Positions 26,293 to 37,377 of a stretch of 64,000 nt of DNA are shown here, piece after piece (the stretch's first letter is position 1; each line of letters starts with the position of its first letter). The stretch lies in assembly GCA_017562135.1 (NCBI GenBank), contig QEYB01000766.1:1426001-1490000 (forward strand). Reading direction: 5' to 3'. The notes below the pieces were generated by a model. That model did no database searches, had not been told where the DNA came from, and saw only the letters and a list, made by a program, of their open reading frames with translations. A program made the translations under genes and the position numbers. The DNA is from Dipylidium caninum. Its lineage: Eukaryota > Platyhelminthes > Cestoda > Cyclophyllidea > Dipylidiidae.

Positions 26293-29195
26293 ATGCCCTC
26301 GCCTAACGAAAATTGTCCGATTTTTCCCCTTCGAGGAAAGAAAATATATATTCATACAGATACTGGTGCACGTCCACATAAACGCATAGAAAAACTGCTC
26401 AACACTCTCGGTGCCGTAAGTTACCTCCAACATACTTGTTACTCGATACCTATTGTAACCAGTTACAACAATTTGCGGACGCTTTTTACCATTTTGTTCT
26501 GCTTTCGACGCTTAAATTTTTCAAGTACACCGTGAAATCGATTATGGTGTCTCTCGGCACTTTTGCGACGTCTCGTGCACTATTTTAGATCGTACGACTC
26601 TTTCCTGTCCCAAATTTATTGACTTATACTATCTAGTAAATCCTAGGAGTTGCCCTCATTAATTTTTCCTAATTCTCCACAGAACGTTTCCCAATTTTTC
26701 GATCGCAAAGTTGACTATGTCATTACAAATTTGCCGCAAGACCGATCACCAGGTCAATCTCCCAAGTTTCCGATGGATTCATACAAAGAGAATATTGACC
26801 CAAAACCGAATAATTTCAGGAAAGTGCCGGAAGATATCTCTTCTCCTATCAACACTGAAAAATCTCTAAATGTCACTAGGGGGCGTGCAATGCTGCTTGC
26901 TGCCAACAAAGCATCCAAAACATCCCCCCCTCCTATAGCCAGCCAGTCCGTTACGGTAAATCTATCGTGTCTAACCCTCAGCAAATTCACGTATCTATAA
27001 GTATTTCCAATAACATGGCACGTATATCTAACGGTCGTTTAAGGCACGTAAAATATCCGCCGCTGAAGTAAGGCAATTTTATCTGCCTTTAGAAAAATGA
27101 ACATACCCATGATGTCCTTTCTCGAGCTCGGAATTTCGGTATTAAAGTACTAACAATAGATAGTGAGTTAATGGCTGTTTTTCTTTAGTTTTCCCCCTTC
27201 TCGTTGTTTTGCCGCCGCAAATTATCCATCTCAGCATGTTCCGTCGATTACGTATCTCTGCGCCTCGTTCCTCTTATTCAAAAGTTCTTTATTTTAGTTC
27301 TGATGAAATGGATAGAATCTCTTCCTGAAGGTGTCAAATGCAACTGGAGGTAAAGGATTTGCAAATTTCCACAATTATTTCCAGACTCACTCTTTTACGT
27401 CAAACCTTTAAGCTAGTTTAATTAAATTGTACTAAAATAAAGGACTGTACAGAAACTGTTATTTATATTCGTCCAATATATGAAATCGACATTTAAATCT
27501 TTTGATTATGAACATTTTTCCCGGGTTTGGTTCTTTATGCGACTATTTGAGTCAGTGCAAGTGACATTTGATCCCGAACCTTAACTAATGCGAAATTTTT
27601 AATCTTGTTCTATTTCATGCTTAAATGACACTCCATTCATAAATAATTGTTACGGGATTAACGCGAGTAGGTGACGGTTCCCCACGAATTGTTGTTATTT
27701 GTTAATGATTTAGAGTGGAGAAAATCCATTCTTGGATGTCAGCACAACCTCAGAACCAGACGACCCTGAACGGGACCGGCTTTGGCTTCGTGAGTTTTTC
27801 CTCCCCCTTTTAATTTCCTATGCTTAGAAGGGTTTTAAAAAATTGTATCACAAATGCATTTTTTTGAGTCCACTTTAGAGTGTCATAACGAACCCATGCT
27901 TGTAAATCTGCATTTCGATTAATTTTGCGGGCAAACTCGACCCCCCTGAACTGAGATTGTGTTTCGGCATTTTAGTGAAGCATCTGGTTCGGCCGTGCAT
28001 TAAGGTAGTCGACTTAAAGGCGAAGACACGGCCAAGTTATATGGAGAAGACCAATTACATGGAGTGCCTGTGGCGGTCCACTTTGGATCCCTCACTCACG
28101 GAAACCCCAGTTTTGGACGCCTGCATACAATGTGAGGCTCAACAGACACCCACCACTCCTGTGCGGACCTGTACAACTCCTCAAGCCAGCGTCGGACTTG
28201 CTCCTTCCAATGCGGCTACCTCTCAGCGCACCAATGGACTGTCCAAACGCAATCCTGGGACAAATAATTCTCCAACAGTTTCTTTGATACGATCCGGCAA
28301 TTTGGCTCCATCCTCGTCGAAGCGTCGAAGACCATCGTGAGTGCTTGTTTACGTGTTTTTTTTTGCATTTGACTCAACTTATCGCTACTGTCCGTTTTTC
28401 GTGTAAGTAGAACTAAGTTGTCTCGGGAGATTGCTGCGGAGCCGTCAGGCTATTGTGAATGCTGTTCATCCTACTTCAAAAATTTGCACGGGGTAAGCGA
28501 TTCCACCGACCGCCTCAATATCTCGCATTACTAATTCACGAGTTTTACTTCCAATCTTAACTCTTCATGACACCCAAATTTTGCCCGAGCCCATTGTTCT
28601 GGCCTCGGAAAATTATGTTCTTAAATAATCCCTTTTTAGACGAGTTATATTCTTTTCATTTTAAAGATTCTCCCACCTCACCCTAATGTCTCTTTGGTTG
28701 CTATCGTAACTTACGATGAGGCCTTATATGAAACACTTCTGCACCTCATCCATCAACTCGTCATTTCTCGCTCTTCCGAATGGCCCTTAGTGTCTAGTCT
28801 TTTCTCACTTTTTACAAATTTTTTATCAGATGCTTCCCATCTTGGAAATTTTAGTTACAATAACCATATTTCAACCGTTACTCTCTCGCTTTCAGCATGT
28901 CACTGGTGCATATCATATGAAATATGCAAAAAACGCGGAGAATTTTCGTCAGCTCGATCAACTTCTTTCGGAGCTGCCACCGATGAAGGAGGTTTTGTCA
29001 AGGGCTCGGATCCACGAGGCTCCACATCGCCAACCCGATGCTTCGTCGTGTGCAAAGGGTCGATTGACGGAGCAGTCGCCACAACAGAACCAAGTTGCTC
29101 AAAAGCAAGCTTCTACTTCTTGCTACTACATTACAGAGAATTATCCAGTCTCGAGAATATACAGTGTCAAATTCTTAAGTTTAGTTTATATGTAG
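26293..29195 (+). CDS. DBF4: DBF4 homologue, regulatory subunit of the CDC7 (DDK) kinase
   Basis: Exons in phase are 26293-26415 (start ATG), 26683-26955, 27093-27162, 27298-27349, 27716-27789, 27976-28336, 28411-28492 and 28896-29195 (TAG), giving 444 residues. DBF4 activates CDC7 kinase, which phosphorylates the MCM helicase at origins to start S phase. All three family motifs are visible. Motif N is BRCT-like and split by intron 1 (RGKKIYIHTD, then VSQFFDRKVDYVITN), followed by RARNFGIKVLTID. Motif M reads VRPCIKVVDLKAKTRPSY (about residues 202-219). Motif C is a zinc finger (GYCECC at 331-336, then H346 and H352) with the same Cys-Cys-x9-His-x5-His spacing as animal DBF4. The last exon could instead splice at 29193 into 29404, because GTAGCAG overlaps the stop codon and the phase fits, which would give a longer C-terminus. 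Divergent from SDAD1. Confidence 0.88.
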
Positions 29196-29403
29196 CAGAA
29201 AAGGACAGCTTCAATGAGTTTGAATTAGCCTTACCTTTCGGTCACCTCCCCGATGTATTCCCGTGTTTACTTTCTGTTGCGGGTGATTGTGGCGATTCGT
29301 TTCACAGCCAAATTCCTTTATCGGACGAAAATATCGCTGCCCAGTGTGTACACATTTCTTATAGTTAAGGTAGACCTTTTGCTTTGAGTTAATCCTTTTT
29401 CAG

Positions 29404-30481
29404 TTCGGATAACGATGCTCTGTTGGATTTCAATGCCCTCCCCCCTCTACCCACTCCATCCGTCCCAAAAGACTGCGAAGCAATATGCAACACTGTCTCA
29501 CAATTCTTCAGCGCAAGTGATGAGCACAGTGGTACTGAAGTTTTGAATGATGTGGGTGGCGATGCGGTGTCCTCGAGGCCCCAGCCGCCTCCGGCCGCCG
29601 CTTGTCCCGCCGCCTGTTCCCCTCTCCTGGCCTCGTTGCAGCTGCCGCCTCAACTCGTCTCGCCCTCGTTTGACGGGAACAAAATTGTCGCGGGACATTT
29701 GCAGCAAAACTTGACAGATGATGGGTTCGAGTTTCCACAGTCGGTTCAATCTCCCTCTCTCACCTTTCCTCTAGGGTCAACAGCCTTTCATAGTAAGTCA
29801 TATTATGCCCAGTCTTCATATCCAAAGTGGCTGTGGCCGTATTTAAGGTCTCTCTGTAACACATTCACCAAATTTAGCTTTCAGACAAACCACATTCGGC
29901 GCGAATTTATTTTCCCAGTCTACCTATCCTCCGCCTCCACCGAATGAAGTTCCACATCTGAGCCCAACTCCTCCTCCGTTTTTGTCCGTCGTCCCTCAAG
30001 AACAAAGTGCGACAGTTGCTCCAGTGGGTCCGCCCACAGTATTCCCACGAATGGGGACCGCACGTTGCAAGAAATCATCGGTTCTGTCTCCATCACATCG
30101 CCGCCGAGAGATCCAGCATTAACGCCACCGCCGCCGCCATCACGGGAGGACATTTCCCCAGTACTCAAAAAACGTTTCAAAAAGTGTTCCGTATGCCAGC
30201 GCACACACATTCCTACCGAGATATCACTGGCTCTGAGACTACAAGTAAGGGTTTTACCTCAATTCCAAGAGTATTAGGAGATTCATTTGCGAGTGTGGAG
30301 TTTGTAGACAACTGGTCATTGAATTGAGGGTTTGTCTAATCCTGGCGCTGTCTCTATCGTGACACGCAGACGCGATCTCTCCCTCCCCAACATTATCACC
30401 ATGTGCCAAGTTTTTGTCGTCTCTGCGGAATCACCAAGCCCAGTCGAGCATACTTATTAAGGCCAGTCCAAACGAAATTAG
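29404..30481 (+). CDS. Pro-rich and Cys/His-rich exons; DBF4 C-terminal extension or separate gene
   Basis: Exons that join in phase are 29404-29792, 29878-29983, 30016-30244 and 30370-30481, with a 32-nt intron at 29984-30015. The predicted chain starts acidic (SDNDALLDFNALPPLPTP), passes through Ala/Pro- and Pro-rich stretches, and reaches a basic cysteine segment (KKRFKKCSVCQRTH). It then gives HYHHVPSFCRLCG, suggesting zinc binding. A further open frame at about 30500-30596 reads FCYVCSLEVHAKCSKK and then stop. This matches the second half of a C1-type finger (C-x2-C-x4-H-x2-C), but no splice joining it in frame was found. The first exon needs two preceding bases, which the alternative donor at the end of DBF4 would supply. 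The true end is not determined. Confidence 0.45.
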
Positions 30482-31374
30482 GTACAAGCTTTCGTTCTCC
30501 TTTGCTGTTTGTCGCGGTGCCCTGAATTACAATGTCTGGAGTGTGTTCTGTTACGTCTGTAGTCTCGAGGTTCACGCGAAATGCTCAAAAAAATAAGCTT
30601 TGCACAAAGTTAAAGGCTACAGCGATCACGCTCATGGTTATGTCTTACGTGTCACATCTCTAGAGACGCACTCGACCGATTTATTTACCGCTTACAGCAC
30701 TTTGTGTGTACGGGTTGCGTCTACTTATCCCATTGCCGTCTTCACTGTATCTCTACGCTTTGTCTATTTGTGTGTGTTTCTTTTGTTTGCATGGTGGGGT
30801 TCTTTTTGTTTTTTTTCTTTTATCCATCCCGACTGAATAGTAGGTGTGCGTTTCCTTGGCTTGCTTATTATTGTTAAAATCGAAGATCGGGGTGCTCAAA
30901 ATTCATGTCTTTCTACAATTTCGATTTTCCACCCCCCCCCTCCCCCCATCCACCTCCTTCCCATTGGGCAGTTGAAATTGAAACACGAGTGTCCTGGATT
31001 TGTGCCCAAGTGCGTGTCCCGCTTCTGGGCCACCGCGTGGTTCGTTGTTGCATTGGCGCTTGCTGCAGTTGGGAGGCCGGTCCCCCCTTCTATACGCTGA
31101 ATTCGCGAATGAGAAACCCACCAAAACTTGAGAGTTTGAATCTTCCATAAGTTTTCTGCTCAGCAGAATTTTACAAACTCCTTGAATTTCACCTCTTGGT
31201 TATTTTTATCCTCAGCTTCGCCGAAGTTATTAGGTCAAGTGAATGTAAGAACTCTGCCAACGAATAGAGTAAATGGTTCTAGTGGCTCTATAAGACCAGG
31301 GTGGGACGGTCTTAATAAAACCGTATCAAATACACATTCCTAGCCTCTCGGTAACCATAAATTTGCCTCTTCAG
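30482..31374. other. Stretch between exon groups, no settled gene
   Basis: Contains the unplaced C1-like frame (about 30500-30596) and a T-rich, then C-rich stretch up to the acceptor at 31374. Nothing else could be supported. Confidence 0.4.
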
Positions 31375-34300
31375 ATGATGGCCGTCTTCGGGCCTCGGGT
31401 AACGTTGGAAGATTTCTGCCAAGGAAAACCGCACTCCACTAATCCTATTCATTCATATCATACGAACCTAAAACCGGAGAAAGGCAGAGGTCACGATTCA
31501 TCAATCGGGGAAGTCAATTCTACATCCCCCTCGTCCAATTTATTCGCTTCTTGGAACAATCCCACCCCGAGGAGTGGGACTCTTGACACGAAAAATATCG
31601 CCCAGGGCGAAGAGTATGTGGATCTTGATGCACAATCCGACGATCAGAAATTTCGGTTAGAGATGTCGAAAATATCTGACAGGAGGAGGAGGCATGCTGA
31701 GGAGGTTCGACGATCTCCTATCCTCGGAGATAAACCTGGAGAGTGCACTTTGATGAACGTTGACCAAGGTTCAGAATTTACACTATTACCCATTCACTGT
31801 GGTAACTCAATAATGGTGGAAGGGCCTCCATCCGTTGAGCAAAATTTTATCACTTTAGACGGTGACGAAGGGGAGGTAGATGGGGAGGATGCCGAAGATG
31901 TTCCTGCCGGACTCCAACGACCAACAGTACATGCTGCTCTCTGCGAATATCACTTCTGTGAACATGATGAGATTAGCGGCAAAGATTCTCAACCCCCCAC
32001 TCTGGTGTACCGTAGCGACTCACCCGTAAGTTACACCAGGCGAAATGGCAATATAAAAGGAAAAAACCATATGATGGACATAAATCCCAAAGGAGACAAT
32101 GGCGGCACCTCTTTCGGAAGCTATGCAGACTTGGAGGTTACTGTAAGTGAATAACTGTTTCCTCGGCGAAGCGCACACTCAGTGATTCACGCAGGTCCTT
32201 CAACTCAGACAACAACATTGTGCACAGATCTGAAATTGGGAGGCAGCACCTGTAGCTTATTTGGATGCCAATTTAAACTATTCTCTTTATTTTATCCATT
32301 CGCCTTTTGGGGTAACAATTCCGCATTTTATTTTATGATGTTGAAGGGTGTTTCTCTCCTACTTACTAATGGTTATCGGATGCATCTTTGTTTTAATACT
32401 GCTAACCTGAATCTCTAACCGTTACAAATTTGTATATTGAGAATTTCCCCAATTTTACACCAAAAAATCAATCTCAGCGTTTAGCACAAGTTATTTTCAT
32501 ACACATAGCTCTTATAATTGTCGAACTACCGCCCTCTTGCCCCACTCTCACATCATTCTCTATCAACTATGTTTGAAGCCTCAAGGGAAATACTATTGCC
32601 CCCTGTTATTTGCAGTATCTCATTTCGCTGAGTTATATGGGGCTTGAGTGTTAAATTTACACCCCGCTCTTGCCCTTTTTGCACATTTATAACTGCATTG
32701 CCGCAAGTAGGCTCATGTAAATGCTGATGTGTCTCAAATGTCTTTGATATTTTCGTCTTCAGAATTTTTTCCCACCTCCTGTCCCCATAGGGCAACTAAT
32801 TACCTTACTTTTGATGTTTTTGTACTAGCGCGAATTCCTCTAACCCCAAGATTTGTAAATGTAGTATGAGCCCATTAATAATATAATAATCAGTTGAACT
32901 GTTGCATAACTTGCGAAATACGTCTTCAATTTTGTTTGCCTACAGGTGGGTACCGACCCGACGTTATGCGTATCGGAAGAAGAGGGACAGACAGTATCTG
33001 AAGCGTTGCCAGCCAAAACTAGAATGACGGCTTCCTCGACAATCCCCGGTCCCCCTTTGTGTCCGACCCTCAACTCTGAGGTCACCAGCCTCCTTGGACC
33101 ACGTCACCAGTGTCATTTTCCACGCAGGGCCTCCCTCGTGGCACGCGAATCCATTAGCCTCTCTTTGCAGGCACTTTACGCCCCTACCCGACTGGGCTCT
33201 GATAAAGCATTCGGCTCCAATTCTGAAATGAAGGAAAACTCACAGGTACGAGACGTTCTTCCGGTCTGGGAATGGGTGGGCATCTTGTTTTATTTGGCGT
33301 GAATGAATCGAAGGTGACGGAATTACTGAAACTGGGAGAGATGTACGGACACAATTAGAACGAAACCTTGTTGACGCGTGGCACGAGACAATCTCTAGTT
33401 TTCATTTGTCTTAACTTGGCTACCTTTTCCTGAGTACAATGACTTGCCGCCTTTGAGGACATAATTACTTCACGTCTCCCGACCGCTTATGCTTTTTTTA
33501 GAATAGTTTAAAGCGTTTCCTGAATGCATTCGGCGGTGAAGTTCCACCTTGTAAAACAAGGAGAGCGTCCACGTCTGGTGCGGAGTTAATCAACACTCAC
33601 ATCCTTGATGTCAATTTTGTCCATAGTACCTCACCGATTCCAGGATCTTCTGGTAACAATGAAAAGGGGAAAGTGGCGAACTGGGAAAATAATTACCTTG
33701 TAAGCTGTGTCCGAATGCTGCTTCGACCACTGCTTCTTTCGCATTTATTGTTTTAAATTTACTCTAATCCCAGGCGTTACTGGAAAGCAGTTATCTGCCT
33801 ATCGAGCCGTTTAATTCGTATAAAAGGCTTTCAAATTATTTATACCGGTCTTTGAGATCCTTTGCTCTTTTTCTAGACTTCAGTGGAAGAGAAAAGTGAA
33901 GCTTCGGTATTACTGAAGCCCAAAAGGGAGTGGAAGTATGACCGATCTCCGCAGACGGTATGAATTGTTTTTTTGTGGCGGTTTTTTTGTTTTCTTTACT
34001 ATTTTTCCCTTCAACTGACTTTATCTCCTCTAAAAACTTAGTAATATTCTCGACGAAATGTGAGTTAATTATTCTTCTTCATACCGTACATCGGTCTTTT
34101 CCATCTCGGCAGCTTCCGTTGACGACACCTCAACTTTCAAGCCATTTAAGTATGATTTTTGTTGTGAGTGATTGTCAAAGTTCTTGCGTTCTAAAACACT
34201 TCCTGTAGATGGAGCGAGGCAATTTTTCCTGATTTCCGAGTCTAGTGGGAATAAAACGTCTCGGCTTAAAGTCTGGGCATTGAAAGTGATGTCGCTGATT

Positions 34301-34635
34301 GGCAGGAAGTCATTTTGAGAGGAGCTGCATCCTTTTTAGTTGAACGAAAGACGAGTCAACAGTATGAATGGAGGCATTTGAAGTATTTCAAAAAAAAAAT
34401 TGTTCTAATGGCAAGGATTACCTTTTTTTGAACATAACTGTATTTATAGTTTGAGGTCGCAGCAGCTTATTTATGCACTCTTCACACTAATTTTATTGAA
34501 GTGGATTGCGAATTTTCACTCGTGGTTCACTTTTAGAGTGATAGCGCAGTGACTTCCAGACGCAGGAAGAAAAGGCGAAAACATTTACACCCCGGCAACG
34601 AGTTTTCACCCGATCGCACACCACCGCAATCGTGA
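31375..34635 (+). CDS. Unrecognised five-exon gene, 481-residue product
   Basis: Exons are 31375-32142, 32946-33245, 33502-33699, 33877-33957 and 34537-34635 (TGA). All junctions are phase 0 with good GT..AG sites. The first exon opens with ATG ATG directly after a CAG acceptor, so the ORF is complete as drawn. The ATG may be fed by a 5' UTR intron, by spliced-leader trans-splicing, or by an upstream exon. The chain is hydrophilic and looks mostly disordered. Features are a start of MMAVFGPRVTLEDFCQGK, an acidic patch near residue 165-180 (DGDEGEVDGEDAEDV), a Ser/Thr-rich middle, and a strongly basic end (TSRRRKKRRKHLHPG) typical of a nuclear localisation signal. No enzymatic motif or membrane segment is seen. 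It could be a nuclear regulator or the C-terminal part of the upstream exon group; the function is unknown. Confidence 0.6.
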
Positions 34636-35763
34636 CATTTCCTCGGCTTCGCAAAGGCACGGCGAAAAGAGAGTATACTTCCTTCCACCTTGTTTGTACG
34701 CTTTTCCTTTTGTTCTGACTTGGAACTTGTCTTGCTTCCTTTTTTTACCAGAATTTTTCTCCTCTCTACGTTCTCAATCGCTTCCGTGTGCCTCACACTC
34801 TTGTCACTGAAGTCTTTTACTGTTTTGTCGAGTCGACACTATTCTTATTGGTCTCCCTTCAATGTCACTGATGTCAAACACTATTGCAAGTAAAGGAGAC
34901 GGTCGTCAGTCAACAACACCTCCAGTAATCTCCTCCTTGATCATTAATTTAATACCACCTCAGTCCGCCATGTGTTCTCACATTTTGTATAAAGCAGATG
35001 AGGACCCCTTAAAACTGTACACTCTCTATTTTCCTTGAAACCGCCCAATTATTAGCAGTGTATAAAATTTCATCTTCGGAAATGTAAATGCAACATCTGG
35101 AGGTTTTGGTATCTTCTGTCCTTTGGCTTCCCCGACCCCCATTCTGTAAGAGGGGACTCGGTTGTGGTGCCATGGGTTCTGGTGGAAGCGTTTCTTGTGC
35201 GTAAAGGGAAGCAGGAATTGTGTACTCGCACGTCGCGGACAGCTCATTGTCCCTGCGGTGCTGCGTGTTCTCCGCACTGCTGGGGCCTGTCATTTTTGGC
35301 GCTTCGAGTTTGATGTTCACCTACGTTGGACTTGTTCTGAGGTTTCGGTTGCTTACCCTCGGGTCCGTTACACAGAGCATCAGCTCCTCCAGCGGAGCAG
35401 ATACTCCCCAATCAGTGGCCAAGCTTGGCGGGCTTGGAGGTCCCGTTGCTATCCTCACGCGATGGAGCACTTTGCGGTGTACGCAGACACTGGCCGCTAG
35501 GGTGTTTGTGCTCTTCGAGGCAGACTGTTGCCGCCTCAGCACAGAATCGTGACCGCTAGCGATACTCGTGGGCATCGAGCGCGTTTCGAGAATGATGGGG
35601 ATTCTCCGCAACCCGACCCAAATGAGGCTTCAAAGCCGGGATGTTTGCGTGCCTGTCGCAGGGCGGGGGCACGTGGTGTAGCCATCCCGCCCCCCCCCCA
35701 GATCGATAGACGTCAGGGGAACCGGTGTGCCAGAGGGCGGCACCAACGTGAACTCCCACGAGG
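34636..35763. other. Intergenic stretch
   Basis: Holds the expected 3' end of the 481-residue gene and the 5' region of the NHL gene. Short open frames on both strands (for example minus 35009-35320) show no recognisable domain or splice pattern. An in-frame TGA just before the ATG at 35764 marks the start of the next gene. Confidence 0.5.
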
Positions 35764-37322
35764 ATGGTATCCAAGTCGAAATCCACCAAGGGCCAGGGCA
35801 GTAAAGGCAAAAATAAGGGCAGCAAGGGGAAGAGCAAGGAGAGTAAGAGTAAAGACAAAGGAAAGGGCAGTAGGAGCACCTGCGAGCCTGTCCCCGTCCC
35901 CTTCGAATATGTGCGACCTCCGACGCCACCCCCACCGCCTGAACCGCCCAAACCCACTCTTCTTTCCTACATGCGACGCCAGGTCTGGTACCCCTACGCC
36001 AATCGGCCCAGTCTGGAGCACTTCGAGTTCGCGTGGTCCCCCACCTGCCCCCTCTGCACCAGTTGGGGCGACATCTGGATCTCCGAACGCCCCTTCCGCC
36101 GAATTTCGCGCTATTCCTACGACCCAGCGAGCAATAGGCTGACCTCCCTGGGTGATCCTGTCATCACCCGCGGTGAGCCGAAGACTATGATCGAGGTGCC
36201 GCTCACGGGTCGCATCGCAGTGCTTTTGAATTGCCCAACAACTAAAAGCAACGCCGTAGTCTTTTACAACCCTGAGACGTTCGAGGTTGAGCATAAAATT
36301 GAGTATCCTTATAAAGCGGAGGACCCGGCAACGATCCCGACAGCCGTAGACCCGGACACGAACAAACCCCTGCCGCGGGGTTTTGATCTGCTGGATGAGT
36401 CGACGCCCAATGGCATTTGCGCAAACAGAACTTCCATCTGCATAATGTTTGATCCCTTGCAAAAGATGCAGTTTCTACTGCCGCACACCTATAAGCCTGT
36501 AGACTTCAAGCTGGAGAACTATTACTCCGACGAGAAGACATGTGTCCACTTGACTAACTCGGGTGGCTGCGCCATGTCGGACGACATGCTCTTTGTCGCA
36601 GCCAGCCGTCCGAACCGCATCCAGGTCTTCTACCTCCACCACGTTTGGGTGTACGACCGAATCGACATGATCAAAGTTGTCCCTTTACGGAAATTTCGGC
36701 CTCGATCGTTTCTCTTTCGGCGAGCCTTTCTGTGTCCAGATTGACAGTTTAGGATTGCTGGTGGCAAATGACTCGAAAGCGGGTGTGTTCCACGTCTACA
36801 ATGTCAAAAAACTGCCGAAAGGTCCGTGTGTTCCTTCCCTGCCGAATGGTGAGACATGCTACATGGGCTCTTGGAAGATTGACGCCTATCAGCGCATCCG
36901 TCCGGGTTACTTCTCCTTAGCCAAGAATGGCATAGCAGCGATTGTGGATCGCCACAGAAACTCCCTCCACCTAATAAGCGACCAAACGGTGATGCGATGG
37001 TACGACGACACCTTCCTGTGCCTGGAAAATATGCTTCTTCGACCTGTCGTAGACCCCCTAATGGCCGGCGCTGGGCGATCCACCGCGTGGAGAAAGCGTT
37101 TGCATTTGCTCTGTTGATGATACGTGGAAACCGATTCCGCCAGAGGAGCTGCTACCCGAATCTTGGACAAAGAAATTCCACCGCGAGGAGCTGCCGAAGG
37201 AGGCCGAGGAGGGCGCAAAGTCAAAGTCATCGAAGAAGAAGGGCACGAAGGGATCAAAGGCCTCATCGAAGAAAGAAAAGCCTTCTAAAGGCTCTAAAGG
37301 AGGCAAGAGCAAGAAAAAGTAG
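35764..37322 (+). CDS. NHL-repeat beta-propeller protein with Lys/Ser/Gly-rich ends
   Basis: Start ATG 35764 is preceded by an in-frame stop; the stop codon TAG is at 37320-37322. The frame changes twice. It is restored by a 34-nt intron (36643-36676, phase 0) and a 79-nt intron (37018-37096, phase 2), giving exons 35764-36642, 36677-37017 and 37097-37322 and 481 residues. The first splice gives good NHL-repeat spacing: RPNRIQVFYLHH continues into LSLYGNFGLDRFSFGEPF, then LGLLVANDSKAGVFHVYN. Another propeller-like strand set is GGCAMSDDMLFVAASRPNR. Both ends are low-complexity and basic (SKSTKGQGSKGKNKG near the start, SKGSKGGKSKKK at the end), with a proline run near residues 54-62. NHL propellers usually bind protein or RNA. 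No RING, B-box or other partner domain is seen. If the second splice is wrong, the frame breaks could mean sequencing indels or a pseudogene. Confidence 0.65.
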
Positions 37323-37371
37323 GCGGTCACCCTAGCAGTGTAATCTGGTTGGTGGCCTGGGCGGCGACTTC

Positions 37372-37377
37372 AATAAA
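37372..37377 (+). terminator. Polyadenylation signal AATAAA
   Basis: An AATAAA hexamer lies 50 bases after the stop codon of the NHL gene and is followed by a T-rich segment. It fits the cleavage signal of that gene. Confidence 0.55.

Noticed and set aside
28694..29368. 224-codon plus-strand open frame across the last DBF4 exon
   Set aside because: The zinc-finger frame of DBF4 is the conserved one there; the longer frame is its shadow plus intron.
35528..36142. Long plus-strand open frame overlapping the start of the NHL gene
   Set aside because: It is Arg/Pro/Ser-rich and lies in the shadow of the clearly conserved NHL frame; the same holds for the minus-strand frames at 35713-36462 and 35630-35935.
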